Assembly: GCF_004348345.1 (NCBI RefSeq)
Contig: NZ_SMJZ01000054.1
Span: 1-45,697, forward strand
From: Nonomuraea longispora
Lineage (GTDB): Bacteria; Actinomycetota; Actinomycetes; Streptosporangiales; Streptosporangiaceae
Direction of reading: 5' to 3'
DNA length: 45,697 nt
Shown: piece by piece, positions 28,094-39,600 of the stretch
Numbering within the stretch: the stretch's first letter is position 1
Layout of the letters: every line of letters begins with the position of its first letter
Program-made: the position numbers and the translations under genes
The notes under the pieces: generated by a model
What the model was told of the DNA's origin: nothing
Seen by the model: only the letters and a program-made list of their open reading frames with translations
Database searches by the model: none

Positions 28094-29142
28094 GCGGGGT
28101 GGACTTCGGCCACCGGGTCGTCATCCTGCGCCGGCCCCGCGCGTCCCTCAGGTTCGGCGTGCGCACGGTGCTCGTCTGCGCCGCGCTCGGCCTCGCCGCC
28201 GCGGCGTTCGCCGTGCTCGGGCTGGGCACCGGCGAGTTCGAGGTGCCGCCGGGCGAGGTCATCCAGGCCCTGGCGGGGCAGGGGTCGGGCGCGACCCGCC
28301 TGGTGGTCGTGGAGTGGCGGCTGCCGCGCGTGCTGATGGCCCTGCTCATCGGCGCGGCGCTCGGGCTCAGCGGCGCCGTCTTCCAGTCGTTGCTGCGCAA
28401 CCCGCTCGGCAGCCCCGACGTGATCGGGTTCAACACCGGCGCCTACACCGGGGTGCTCGTCACGATGGTGCTGGTCGGCCGCGGCTACTACGAGACCGCC
28501 GCGGGCGCGCTGGCCGGCGGGCTCGTGGCCGCCCTGGTGGTCTACCTGCTGGCGTACAGGCGGGGTGTGCAGGGGTTCCGGCTCATCATCGTGGGGATCG
28601 CGATCAGCGCGGTACTCGCCTCACTGAACCAGTGGTTCGTCATCAAGGTCGACCTGCGCCTGGCGGTCGCCGCGGCCATCTGGGGACAGGGCAGCCTGAA
28701 CACGGTGAAGTGGGAGCACGTCCCGCCCGTGGCCGCCGCGCTCGTCCTGCTCGCCGGATGCCTGCTGGCACTCGGGCCGCGCCTGTCGCTGCTGGCGATG
28801 GGCGACGAGTCCGCCGCCGCGCTCGGCGTGCGCACGGAACGGGCCAGGCTGCTCTACCTCGTCGTCGGCGTGGCACTGACCGCCGTGGCCACCGCCGCCG
28901 CCGGGCCGGTCGCGTTCGTCGCGCTCGCCGCCCCGCAACTGGCCCGCCTGCTCGCGCGTACGGCGGGTGTGTCCCTGGCTCCCTCGGCCGTCATGGGCGC
29001 GCTGCTGCTGACCGCGAGCGACTGGCTCGGCCAGCGCGCGTTCGCCCCCACCCAGCTCCCCGTGGGCGTGGTGACGGTGTCGCTCGGCGGCCTCTACTTC
29101 GCCTGGCTGCTGACCGGGCCGATGCGGAAGGCGAGCTCATGA
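28090..29142 (+). CDS. Ferri-siderophore ABC permease, FecCD family (second)
   Basis: The 350-residue partner permease, with Leu-Pro-Arg-Val-Leu-Met-Ala-Leu-Leu-Ile-Gly-Ala-Ala-Leu-Gly, Ser-Leu-Leu-Arg-Asn-Pro-Leu-Gly-Ser-Pro-Asp and the coupling stretch Gly-Pro-Val-Ala-Phe-Val-Ala-Leu-Ala-Ala-Pro-Gln. The frame is open further upstream, but the ATG at 28090 overlaps the previous stop by four bases and gives a normal length. It ends in an ATGA overlap with the ATPase gene at 29139, so both permeases and the ATPase are coupled. Confidence 0.93.
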   Translation: MSGVDFGHRVVILRRPRASLRFGVRTVLVCAALGLAAAAFAVLGLGTGEFEVPPGEVIQALAGQGSGATRLVVVEWRLPRVLMALLIGAALGLSGAVFQSLLRNPLGSPDVIGFNTGAYTGVLVTMVLVGRGYYETAAGALAGGLVAALVVYLLAYRRGVQGFRLIIVGIAISAVLASLNQWFVIKVDLRLAVAAAIWGQGSLNTVKWEHVPPVAAALVLLAGCLLALGPRLSLLAMGDESAAALGVRTERARLLYLVVGVALTAVATAAAGPVAFVALAAPQLARLLARTAGVSLAPSAVMGALLLTASDWLGQRAFAPTQLPVGVVTVSLGGLYFAWLLTGPMRKASS

Positions 29143-29957
29143 GACTGAGCGCCAGGGACCTCACCCTCGGCTATGACCAGCGGCCGATCAGCGAGCACCT
29201 CAGCCTCGACATCCCCGACGGCGCGCTGACTGTGATCGTCGGCCCGAACGCCTGCGGCAAGTCCACCCTTCTCAGATCGCTGTCGCGGCTGCTCAAGCCC
29301 ACGGCCGGACAGGTGGTGCTGGACGGCAGGGACATCCATTCCTACCCGGCCAAGGAGGTCGCCAGGCGGCTCGGCCTGCTGCCGCAGTCGTCGATCGCGC
29401 CGGAGGGCATCACCGTGGCCGACCTGGTGGCGAGAGGACGTCACCCGCACCAGAAGCTGATCAGGCAGTGGTCGGCCCGGGACGAGGCGGCAGTGGCGGG
29501 CGCGATGGCGGCGACCGGCGTCACCGACCTGTCCGGGCGTCTCGTCGACACGCTCTCCGGCGGCCAGCGCCAGCGGGTCTGGGTGGCCATGGTGCTCGCC
29601 CAGGAGACCTCGATCGTGCTGCTCGACGAGCCGACCACGTTCCTCGACATCGCCCACCAAATCGAGCTGCTCGAACTGTGCCTGCGCCTGAACCGGGAGC
29701 AGCGCAACACCATGGTGGCCGTCCTGCACGACCTCAACCAGGCCTGCCGGTACGCCGACCACATCATCGCGATGAAGGCGGGCGTCGTCGTGGCGCAGGG
29801 CGACCCCAGGAAGATCGTCACCGCCGAGCTGATCGAGGACGTGTTCGGCCTGCCCTGCCGCGTCATCGACGACCCTGAGACCCACACCCCGCTGGTCATT
29901 CCCCGATCCCACCAAGCAGTCAGGAGTCACGATGTCCAACAATCCCTTCGACGATGA
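29139..29957 (+). CDS. Ferri-siderophore ABC transporter ATPase
   Basis: A 272-residue FepC/FhuC-type ATPase that powers the FecCD permease pair. Walker A is Gly-Pro-Asn-Ala-Cys-Gly-Lys-Ser-Thr near residue 35, the signature is Leu-Ser-Gly-Gly-Gln-Arg-Gln-Arg, Walker B is Ile-Val-Leu-Leu-Asp-Glu-Pro-Thr, and the switch His lies in Val-Leu-His-Asp-Leu-Asn. Unlike the exporter pair downstream, every ATPase motif is intact. Its 3' end overlaps the mbtH-like gene by 26 bases, longer than the usual ATGA, so its last residues and the start of the MbtH protein share DNA in two frames. Confidence 0.94.
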   Translation: MRLSARDLTLGYDQRPISEHLSLDIPDGALTVIVGPNACGKSTLLRSLSRLLKPTAGQVVLDGRDIHSYPAKEVARRLGLLPQSSIAPEGITVADLVARGRHPHQKLIRQWSARDEAAVAGAMAATGVTDLSGRLVDTLSGGQRQRVWVAMVLAQETSIVLLDEPTTFLDIAHQIELLELCLRLNREQRNTMVAVLHDLNQACRYADHIIAMKAGVVVAQGDPRKIVTAELIEDVFGLPCRVIDDPETHTPLVIPRSHQAVRSHDVQQSLRR

Positions 29958-30159
29958 GAACGGGACGTTCTACGTGCTGGTGAACGACGAGGAGCAGCAC
30001 TCCCTGTGGCCGACGTTCAAGGAGGTGCCGCGGGGCTGGCGGGTGGTCTTCGGTGAGGGCGGCCAGAGCAAACGCCAGGAGTGCGTGGACTACGTCGAGG
30101 AGCACTGGACGGACCTGCGGCCGAAGAGCCTGCGCGAGAGCATGGCCGCCGAGCAGTGA
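29932..30159 (+). CDS. MbtH-like NRPS chaperone
   Basis: A 75-residue MbtH-family protein. It has the hallmark [10 protein letters not shown], then [18 protein letters not shown] and Trp-Thr-Asp-Leu-Arg-Pro-Lys-Ser-Leu. MbtH proteins bind NRPS adenylation domains and are often needed for their solubility or activity. The client here is presumably the giant NRPS at 33641. The start ATG lies inside the end of the ATPase gene, and its stop overlaps the GTG of the exporter gene. Confidence 0.96.
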   Translation: MSNNPFDDENGTFYVLVNDEEQHSLWPTFKEVPRGWRVVFGEGGQSKRQECVDYVEEHWTDLRPKSLRESMAAEQ

Positions 30160-31850
30160 CGCGGCCCATGACCGGCCGGCGGGTCCTGTGGCGCGCGGTG
30201 ACGCGCAACCGGTGGCAGCTCAGCACGGGGACCGGCCTCATCAGCCTGCACATGGTGTGCGAGTCGCTGGTGCCGATCCTCATCGGGGTGATCGTCGACC
30301 AGGCCATCGGCCCGGGGGACGGCGGCGCCCTGGTGCTGTGGGTGGCCGCCCTCGCCGGGTTGTTCACCGCGCTGAGCCTGGCCTACCGCTTCGGCGCCCG
30401 CCGGCTCATGCTCGCCATCGCCGACGAGGCTCACCTGCTGCGCGTCGAGGTCGCCTCCAAGATCATGAACGCGCGCGGCATCAGGACCGACCGCCGGACC
30501 GGTGATCTGCTCACCGTGGCCACGACCGACACCGACAACACCTCCTACCTGCTCGACTACGTGCCGCGCGTCGCGGGCGCTTTGACGGCGACCGCGGTGA
30601 GCGCCGCCGCGCTGCTGGTGATCGACGTGCAGCTCGGGCTGGCCGTACTGGTCGGGACCCCCGTCGTGCTGCTCGGGCTCCAGGCCGCGTCCCCGGTGAT
30701 CACCAAGCGGGTCACCGAGCAGCAGGACCTCGCCGGTGAGGCCACCTCCCTGGCGGCCGACCTGGTCAGCGGGGTGCGCCCGCTGCGCGGCATCGGCGCG
30801 GAACGCGCGGCGGCCGCCCGCTACGACGAGGTCAGCAGGCGGTCCCTGCGGGCGGCGTTGCGCGCCGCCCGCACCCAGGGCGCGTACCTGTCCGCCTCCA
30901 CGGCCGGCGGCGCGCTGCTGGCCGGCGGCATCGCCATCCTGGCCGGGTGGTACGCGCTCAACGGCCGCGTCACCGTCGGCGAGCTCATCACCGTCATCGG
31001 ACTCGCGCAGTTCCTGATGGAGCCCGTCGGCACGCTCGCCGTCGCGCCCGGCTGGGTCGCCGAGGCCAGGGCGTCCGCCGACCGCGTCGCCACGGTCCTC
31101 GACGCGCCCGCGCTGCTGCCCGAGGGCACGGAGACGCTCGGCGCCGGCTCCCCGGACCTGGAACTGCGGGCGCTCAGGTACGGTCCGCTCGACGGGGTCG
31201 ACCTGCACGTGCGCCCCGGCGAATTCGTCGGCGTGGTGCCCCACCGCTCCGCCGACGGGGAGGCGCTGGTCAAGGTCCTGTCCGGCCGGGTGGCGCCCGA
31301 CGAGTACGAAGGCGGCGTCCTCGTCGGAGGCACGCACCTGGCGCACCTCGACCCGGCCGACGCCCGCCGCGCGCTGCTGGTGGAACCCCACCTCACCGAC
31401 CTCTTCACCGGGACCGTCGAGGAGAACGTGACCGCCGGCGGCCCGCTGGACGAGGCCACGCTGGCCGCCTCCGCCGCCGACCAGGTCGTCTCCGCCCACC
31501 CCGACGGCCTCGCGCACGTCGTCACCGAGCGGGGCGCCAGCCTGTCGGGCGGGCAGAGGCAACGGCTGGCGCTGGCCCGCGCGCTCACGGCACGCCCCCC
31601 GATCCTCGTGATGCACGACCCCACCACCGCCGTGGACGCCGTGACCGAGCACGAGATCGCCCGGGGGCTGCGCGCCCTGCGCCACCCCCGCTCCGGCGGG
31701 CTCACCACCGTCGTGGTGACGAGCAGCCCCGCCCTGCTCGCCATGACGGATCGGGTCGTGGTCCTCGACGGCGGCCGGATCGCCGCCGAGGGCACCCACG
31801 CCGCACTGGCCGTTGCCCACGACGACTACAACCGGGCGGTACTGCGATGA
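30156..31850 (+). CDS. ABC exporter half-transporter with degenerate ATP site (subunit 1)
   Basis: A 564-residue half-transporter with six membrane helices (about 1-300) and a nucleotide-binding domain. Where Walker A should be (about residues 359-372) the sequence reads [12 protein letters not shown], so the P-loop lysine is gone. Walker B reads Met-His-Asp-Pro-Thr (His487 replaces Asp, Asp488 replaces the catalytic Glu), and the switch His is Ser in Val-Thr-Ser-Ser-Pro. The signature Leu-Ser-Gly-Gly-Gln-Arg-Gln-Arg (from about 463) is perfect. It should pair with the next subunit, which supplies the complementary motifs. GTG at 30156 overlaps the MbtH stop; ATG at 30168 is the alternative start. 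Siderophore export is inferred from position. Confidence 0.88.
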   Translation: MTRPMTGRRVLWRAVTRNRWQLSTGTGLISLHMVCESLVPILIGVIVDQAIGPGDGGALVLWVAALAGLFTALSLAYRFGARRLMLAIADEAHLLRVEVASKIMNARGIRTDRRTGDLLTVATTDTDNTSYLLDYVPRVAGALTATAVSAAALLVIDVQLGLAVLVGTPVVLLGLQAASPVITKRVTEQQDLAGEATSLAADLVSGVRPLRGIGAERAAAARYDEVSRRSLRAALRAARTQGAYLSASTAGGALLAGGIAILAGWYALNGRVTVGELITVIGLAQFLMEPVGTLAVAPGWVAEARASADRVATVLDAPALLPEGTETLGAGSPDLELRALRYGPLDGVDLHVRPGEFVGVVPHRSADGEALVKVLSGRVAPDEYEGGVLVGGTHLAHLDPADARRALLVEPHLTDLFTGTVEENVTAGGPLDEATLAASAADQVVSAHPDGLAHVVTERGASLSGGQRQRLALARALTARPPILVMHDPTTAVDAVTEHEIARGLRALRHPRSGGLTTVVVTSSPALLAMTDRVVVLDGGRIAAEGTHAALAVAHDDYNRAVLR

Positions 31851-33634
31851 CCGGATCGGACAGACTGCCCATCGCCGGCGCCCGCAGAACCTGGGCGTGG
31901 CTGCGGCTCGAACTCCGTGCGCGGTGGCTCGGCAGCACGTTCGCCGCGCTGGTGGGCGTCGTGGGTGCCGCCGCGTCGGTGGTGCCGGCGTACGCGCTGG
32001 GTGTGCTCGTGGACCGCGTCAAGGAGAACGCGCCGGTCTCGGCGATCGTCCCCATCGCGGTCGTGATCGTGGCCGCGGCCGTCGTCGGCGGCGTGGCCAC
32101 CGGCACGGCCACGTACCTCGTCGGCCGGGTGTGCGGGCACATGCTCGCGGACCTGCGCGAACGTACGGTAGCCAGGGCGCTCCGCCTGCCCGCCACCACG
32201 CTGGAGCGGATCGGCAAGGGCGACCTGCTGTCGCGGGTGAGCAGCGACGCCGCCGCCATCGGCAAGGCCGCCACCAGCGTCATCCCCACGATGATCTCCG
32301 CGTTCCTGCTGGGCGTGCTGAGCATCGCGGCGATGGCCGGGATGGACTGGAGGCTCGGGCTCGCCGGCGCGGTCGCCGTCCCGCTGTACGTGGCGGCGCT
32401 GCGGTGGTACCTGCCGCGGGCGGCGCCGAAGTACGCCGCCGAACGGCACGCCGTGGCCGGCAACTCGCAACTGCTGGTGGAGAACATGCAGGGTGTACGG
32501 ACCGTGCACGCCTACCGGCTGGAGCAGCGCCGGCTGCGCGACATCGGCGACGCCTCGTACCAGGTGCACGACATCTCCGTGTCGGTCTTCACGCTGTTCA
32601 CCCGGTTCGTCGGCCGGATCAACCGGGCGGAGTTCTTCGGCCTGGCCGCGATCCTCGTGGTGGGCTTCCTCCTCGTCCGGTCGGGAGCCGCCACCGTGGG
32701 CCAGAGCGCCGCGGCGGCCGTGCTGTTCCATCGCCTGTTCAACCCCATCGGCATGTTGCTGTTCACGTTCGACGAACTGCAGGCGGCGGCGGCGAGCCTG
32801 GCCAGGCTGGTCGGCGTGGCGGACCTCGCCCCGGACTGCGGCGACGACCCTGACGGCGACGACCCTGACGGCGACGGCGTGGGCGAGCCGGCCGGTGCCG
32901 CGCTGGAGTTGCGCGACGTGCGCTTCCGTTACGACGGCGGGCCGGAGGTGCTGCACGGCGTCTCCATCAGCGTGCCCGCCGGCGCCCGCGTCGCGCTGGT
33001 CGGGTCGACGGGCGCGGGCAAGTCCACGCTCGCCGCCATCGCCGCCGGCATCCTGCGCCCCGAGACCGGCACCGTGTCCGTCGCCGGCGTGGCGCAGGCG
33101 CCCGACCGGCTGCGCGCGCACGTCGCGATCATCACCCAGGAGGTCCACGTCTTCGCCGGCCCGCTCATCGAGGACCTGCGGCTGGCCAGGCCGGGAGCCC
33201 CGGCCGGCGAGATCGCCGCCGCGCTGTCCGCCGTCGGCGCGCTGGACTGGGCGACGGCCCTGCCCGCCGGTCTGGACACGGTCGTCGGCGAGGGCGGTCA
33301 CGAGCTGACCACGGCCCAGGCCCAGCAGCTCGCCCTCGCCCGCCTGATCCTCGTCGACCCGGCGATCGCCATCCTCGACGAGGCCACCGCGGAGGCGGGC
33401 AGCCTCGGCGCGCGCACGCTGGAGGAGTCCGCCGCCGCGGCCACCCGGGGACGGACCACCCTGATCGTCGCCCACCGGCTGGCCCAGGCCGCCGCCGCCG
33501 ACCGGGTCGTCGTCCTGGAGCACGGCCGGATCGTGGAGCAGGGCGGACACGAGGAGCTGGTCGCCGCGGGCGGCCGGTACGCGCAGCTCTGGCGTGCCTG
33601 GGAGGCGCGCACCCCCACGTCGTCATCACGTTAG
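31847..33634 (+). CDS. ABC exporter half-transporter with intact Walker motifs (subunit 2)
   Basis: A 595-residue partner half-transporter with six helices and an ATPase domain. Walker A is Gly-Ser-Thr-Gly-Ala-Gly-Lys-Ser-Thr (from about 386), Walker B is Ile-Leu-Asp-Glu-Ala-Thr (Asp511-Glu512), and the switch His is in Val-Ala-His-Arg-Leu. The signature is degenerate, Leu-Thr-Thr-Ala-Gln (from about 487), and the D-loop reads Glu-Ala-Gly-Ser. Only subunit 1 provides a good signature and only this subunit provides good Walker motifs, so a heterodimer has one complete ATP site. A linker with Asp-Pro-Asp-Gly-Asp repeats separates the membrane and ATPase parts. ATGA overlap with subunit 1; six bases to the NRPS. 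Confidence 0.9.
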   Translation: MTGSDRLPIAGARRTWAWLRLELRARWLGSTFAALVGVVGAAASVVPAYALGVLVDRVKENAPVSAIVPIAVVIVAAAVVGGVATGTATYLVGRVCGHMLADLRERTVARALRLPATTLERIGKGDLLSRVSSDAAAIGKAATSVIPTMISAFLLGVLSIAAMAGMDWRLGLAGAVAVPLYVAALRWYLPRAAPKYAAERHAVAGNSQLLVENMQGVRTVHAYRLEQRRLRDIGDASYQVHDISVSVFTLFTRFVGRINRAEFFGLAAILVVGFLLVRSGAATVGQSAAAAVLFHRLFNPIGMLLFTFDELQAAAASLARLVGVADLAPDCGDDPDGDDPDGDGVGEPAGAALELRDVRFRYDGGPEVLHGVSISVPAGARVALVGSTGAGKSTLAAIAAGILRPETGTVSVAGVAQAPDRLRAHVAIITQEVHVFAGPLIEDLRLARPGAPAGEIAAALSAVGALDWATALPAGLDTVVGEGGHELTTAQAQQLALARLILVDPAIAILDEATAEAGSLGARTLEESAAAATRGRTTLIVAHRLAQAAAADRVVVLEHGRIVEQGGHEELVAAGGRYAQLWRAWEARTPTSSSR

Positions 33635-33640
33635 GCAGCC

Positions 33641-36600
33641 ATGGAAACGAACTCCCCCGCAAGGACCACCACGATCGCGGACCTGTTCATCGACCAGGTG
33701 CGCCGGACCCCGCAGGCGCCGGCCGTCGTCGCGCCCGGCGTGCGGCTGACGTACGCGGAACTCGGCGCCCGCGTATTCCAACTCGCGCGGCACCTGCACG
33801 GACAGGGGCTGCGCCCCGAGGAGGTCGTCGCCGTCTCGACCCCGCGCTCGGCCGAGATGGTCGTCTCCGTACTGGCGATCATGGTGGCGGGCGGCGCGTT
33901 CGTGCCCGTGGACCCGGCCTGGCCGCAGGCACGCCGCCACCAGGTCATGGCCGAGGCGGGAGCGGTCCGCACGCTGGGCCCGCGTGAGGTGGATCTCGGC
34001 TCGTGGCGGTACGCCCACGAGCCCGCCGAGCCGCCGCCCGTGTCGATCCAGGGCGGCCGGCTGGCGTACGTGATGTTCACCTCCGGCTCGACCGGAACGC
34101 CCAAGGGCGCCATGATCCGCCACGAGGCGATCAGCCACCGCCTGCTCTGGCAGGTGGAGGACGTTCTCGGCTTCGGCCCCGGCGACGCGTCGCTGTTCAA
34201 GGCGCCGCTGTCGTTCGACATCTCCGTCAACGAGATCCTGCTGCCGCTCGTCTGCGGCGGCCACGTGGTGGTCGCGGAGCCCGGCGGCGAACGCGACCCG
34301 CACTATCTGCTGGACCTGATCGCCCGCGAGGGCGTGACGTTCGTCTACCTCGTGTCGTCGATGCTCGACGTCCTGCTGGAGATGGACCGCGAAACGTCGC
34401 TGCTGTCGGGGCTGAAGCACGTCTGGTGCGGCGGCGAGGTGCTCACCCCCGAACTGTTCGAGCGGTTCCGCGGCCAGGTGCCGACGACGCTCTACCACGG
34501 GTACGGCCCGGCCGAGGCCACCATCGGCGTCTCGCACGTCGTCTACCGCGACACCGCCGAGCGCATCGCGACCTCCATCGGCCGGCCCAACCCCCACACC
34601 CGGCTGTACGTCCTCGACGAACGCCTGGAACAGGTGCCCGCCGGCACCGTCGGCGAGCTGTACGCAGCCGGGTTCCTGCTCGGCCGCGGCTACATCAACG
34701 CGCCCGCGCTCACCGGAGGCCGGTTCGTCGCCGACCCCTTCGCCGCCGACGGCTCCCGGATGTACCGGACCGGCGACCTGGCCAGGTGGGCGCCCGACGG
34801 CTCGCTGGAGTTCGTCGGCCGCGCCGACCACCAGGTGAAGATCCGCGGCATGCGGCTGGAGCTGGAGGAGGTCGAGGCCGCGCTGGCCACCCACCCGGGC
34901 GTGCGGCAGGCCGCCGTCGTGGTGGACGAGAACGGGCGGCGGCTCGTGGGGTACGCGCGGTCGAACGACCCCGTCACGGCCGCGGAGCTTCGTGACTGGT
35001 GCGCCGGGCGGCTGCCGGCGTACATGGTGCCGGACGCGTACGTCGTTCTCGACCGCCTCCCGCTGACCGCCAACGGCAAGGTGGACCGGCAGGCGCTGCC
35101 CCGGCCGTCCGAGCCGGCGGCGGCCCGCACGCGCGCCCCCCGCACCGAGCGCGAACGTGTCCTGTGTGAGGTCTTCGCGCAGGTCCTCGGCCTGGCCTGC
35201 GTGGGGGCCGAGGACGACTTCTTCGCCCTGGGCGGCGACAGCATCGTCGCGATCGGCGTGGTCAGGCAGGCGCGGCGCGCCGGGCTCGCGGTACGCCCGC
35301 GCGACGTGTTCGCCCATCCCACCCCCGCCGCGCTGGCGGCCACGGTCACCGACGTGAGCACCGCCTCACCGCCCCCGGTGAGCGGGGTCGGGGAGGTGCC
35401 GCCGACGCCGATCACCGAGTGGCTCCAGGACGCCGGCCCGTCCATGGACGGCTTCCTCCAGTCGATGACCGTACGCACCCCTGCGGAGCTGACCGGCGAC
35501 CAGCTGGAGAACATGATCGACGCGGTGCTGGCCGCCCACGACCTGCTGCGGGCGCGGACGGCCGGCACCGGCCGCTGGACTCTCATTGTGCGGCCGCCGG
35601 GACGGCCTCGGGCCGCCGACGTGATCACTCGCGTCAGGACCGCTGCCGAGCTGGAACGGCAGGTCGCCGCCGCCCCGGAACGGCTCGACCCGGCGGGCGG
35701 GCGCATGCTCGACCTGGTCTGGCTGGACGCCGGAGGCGGCGCCCAGGGGCGGCTCGCGATCACGGTTCACCACGTAATCGTGGACGGCGTGTCGCTGCGC
35801 ATCCTCCTGGAGGACCTCGCCCAGGCGTGGCAGGCGGCGCGCGTAGGCCGCACCGTCGAGCTGCCCGAGGCGCCCACCTCGTTCCGGCAGTGGGCGACCC
35901 GGCTGCGGGAGTGCGATTTCGGCTCCGGCGAGGAGCACTGGCGGCGTACCGCGGCGGCGCCCGACCCCATGATCGGCAAGCGCCCCCTCGACCCGCGGCG
36001 CGACGTGGTGGCCACGGAGCGGTCGCTCACGGTCGAGCTGCCCGCCGCGATCGCCGGCCGGCTGCTCGGCCCGGTCCCCGCCGCCGTGCACGGCGGGGTG
36101 AACGACGTGCTGGTCGCCGCCGCCGCGCGTGCCGTGGGCCGCTGGCGCGGCGGCGGCTCGGCGGTGCTGCTGGAACTGGAGGGGCACGGGCGGGAGGAGG
36201 AGGCGGTCGGCGACGCCGACCTCTCGCGTACCTTCGGCTGGTTCACCACCCTGTTCCCTGCCGTGATCGACCCCGGCTCCGGGACGCCGGGCGAGGCGAT
36301 CAAGGCGGTCAAGGAACAACTGCGGCGGGTGCCGCAACGCGGGCTCGGCTACGGGGTGCTGCGCTACCTGGGGAAGCGGCCGCGCCCAGACCTGGCCGTC
36401 ACGCCGCAGGTGCTCGTCCACTACCTGGGACGCTTCGACGGCGACCCTACCGGTGACTGGACGGCCGGTGGCGGGACGGCCGGTGGCGGCGAGGTCGTGG
36501 TGGAGCGGCGCGATCCGCGCATGCCACTGCCGCGCGTCCTGGAGATCAACTCCGTCGCCGTCGACACGGCCGGCGGGCCGGTGCTGCGGACCACCTTCAG

Positions 36601-39600
36601 CTGGCCGGCGGGCGTGCTCGACGCCGACCGGGTACGGGAACTGGCCGCGTTGTGGACGCGGACCCTCACCGACATCGCCACCAGCGACACGGTCGCCGGG
36701 CACACGCCGTCCGACTTCCCGCTCGTCCGGTTGGACCAGGCGGAGGTGAGCGCCATCGAGGCGGACACGCCGGGGCTGCGGGACGTGCTGCCGCTCACGC
36801 CCTTGCAGACCGGCCTGTACTTCCACGCCACCTTTGACCCCGACGGCGACCCCGACGGCGACCCCGGCATCGATCCGTACGTCGTCCAGCAGATCATCGA
36901 GCTCACCGGGCCGCTGGACGGCGAGCGGCTGCGTACCGCCGCCGACCGGCTGCTCGGCCGCCACCCCAACCTGGGCGCGGCCTTCCGCACCACCGGCGAC
37001 GGGCAGGTGGTGTCGGTGATCGCCGGCCCCGTGCGCGTGCCGTGGCGCAGCGAAGACCTCAGCGGCCCTGACCACGCCCGGCCCGTCCTGGAGGAGATCG
37101 CCGCGGCCGAGCGGGCGGTGCCGTTCGACCTCGCCCGGCCGCCCGCCATGCGGTTCGCGCTGGTGAGGCTCGGCCCGCGCCGGCACGCCCTCGTGCACAC
37201 CGTGCACCACATCGTGGCCGACGGCTGGTCGGTGCCGCTGCTGCTGCGCGACCTGCTGACCCTCTACGAGGACGGGCCCCTGCCCGAGCCGCCGCCCTAC
37301 CGGGAGTTCCTGAGGACGCTCGCGGCGCAGGACACCGACGCCGCGATCGAGGTGTGGGCCGAGGCACTGGCGGGCGTACGGGAACCGACCCTGCTGGCCC
37401 CCGCGCTCGCCGGACCCACCACCAGCGGAGCCGCCGGCGGCCGGTTCGGCCGGGTCCGGCGTGAGCTGCCGGCCGATCTCGGCGACCGTCTGCGGGCATG
37501 GGCGCAGGGGAACGGGCTCACCGTCGGCTCGGTGCTCGCCGCCACCTGGGGAATCCTCCTCGGGCGGCTGACCGGAGGCGACGACGTGACGTTCGGCTCG
37601 GCCGTGTCCGGCCGAGCGTCATCGGAGCCGCCGGGCATCGACGCGATGGTCGGGCTGCTGATCAACACGGTGCCCGCGAGGGTGCGCTGGCAGCCCGCCG
37701 ACCCGCTGGCCGACGTGCTGCGCCGCTTCGCGCGTACGCAGCGCGAGGTCATGGAGCACGAGCACGTCCCGCTGGCCGCGCTGCACCGCCGGCTGGGCGT
37801 GGCCGAGCTGTTCGACACGCTGGTGGTCGTCGAGAACTACCCGGAGCCCCCCGCGGGGCAGGGGGACCTCACGATCTCCGGGATCGAGACGGTCGAGGCG
37901 CCCCACTATCCCGTGACGCTGATGGCAAGGCCCGGCGACCGGATCGTGCTCACGCTGACCCACGACCGGCGGCTGGTTCCGGCCGCCTCGGCCGGCCTGC
38001 TGATCGGCCAGTACGAGCGGCTGCTGGCCGCCGTCGCCGACGACGCCACGCTGACGTGCGGCCAGGTGGAGCTCGCCACCGGGGAACAACGCCGGCAGCT
38101 GATGGCCGCCGGGACCGGACCGGGGGAGGGCGGCAGCTCCGTGCTGGACCTGTTCGACCGCCAGGTCGCCGGGCACCCCGCGCGTGCCGCAGTCGTGTCC
38201 GCCGGGGCCACGCTCACGTACGCCGAGCTGGACGAGCGGTCCCGGAGGTTGTGCGGCACGTTGGCCGCGGCCGGCGTGCGGCGCGGCGACATCGTCGCGG
38301 TGGCGACGAGCCGTTCCGCGGACACGGCCGTGGCCCTGCTCGGCGTCATGCGGGCCGGGGCCGCCTACCTGCCCGTCGACCCCGGCTACCCGGCGGCCAG
38401 GATCGAGTTCATGCTCGGTGACGCGCGCCCGGCCTGCGTGCTCACCGACGAGGCGAACGCCAGGACGTTGCCCCCGCACGACCTGCCCTCCCTCACGGTC
38501 AGGGCCGCCGCGGCGGGCCCGGCCGGCGCGGGCACGCCCGTGACCCCGCTCGACGCGGTCTCCGTCGTCTACACCTCCGGCTCGACCGGCAGGCCGAAGG
38601 CGGTCGTGGGCACCCACGGAGCGCTCGCCGGCCGCCTCGCCTGGGCGGCGACGGAATGGGACGCGCGCGTGCGGCTGGCCAAGAGCTCGCTCAGCTTCAT
38701 CGACGGCACGACCGAGCTGCTCGGCGGGCTGGTCGCGGGAGCGACGACGGTCATCGCCGGGGACGCCGAGGCCACCGACGGCGCGGCGCTGGCCCGGCTC
38801 GTCGAGGGGTCGGGGGCGACCCAGCTGCTGGCCGTGCCGAGCCTGGCCGCGGCGCTCGCGGACACGGCGCCCGAGCGGCTCGCCGCGCTCGACCGCTGGA
38901 TCTGCAGCGGCGAACCGCTCGGCCAGGAGTGCGTCCGTTCCCTGCGCCGGGCGTCGCCCGATGCCAGGATCGTCAACTCCTACGGCTCGTCGGAGGTCGC
39001 GGGGGACGTGCTCCAGGGCGAGGTGGACCCGCGGGAGCCGGTGACGCTCGGCCGGCCGGTGCCGGGCGCGCGGCTCTACCTGCTCGACTCCGCGCTCCGG
39101 CTCGTGCCGCCCGGCGCGACGGGCGAGATCTACGTCGGCGGCGCCCAGCTCGCCCGCGGTTATCTGGGCCGGCCGGGGACGACCGCGGACCGGTTCGTCG
39201 CCGACCCGTTCGGCGACGGCGACCGCCTCTACCGCACGGGGGACCTCGGACGCTGGACTCCGGACGGGCGGGTCGAGTTCCTCGGCCGGGCGGACGACCA
39301 GGTGAAGATCAACGGGTACCGGGTTGAGCCGGGCGAGCTCGAAGCCGCGCTGATGCGCCGCGCCGGGGTCTGCGAAGCGGCGGTGGCGGTGCGGGGAGGG
39401 GCGCTGCACGCGTACGTGGTGGCCGCGCCCGGCGAGAAACTGGACCCTCAGGGGCTGCGCGCCCTGCTCCGCGCCGACCTGCCGCACTACCTGCTGCCCG
39501 CGACGGTGACCGTGCTGGACCACCTGCCTGTGCTGCCCAACGGCAAGCGGGACCGCCGCGCGCTGCCGGACCCGGAACCCGGCGTCAGGGGCGGGCCGCC

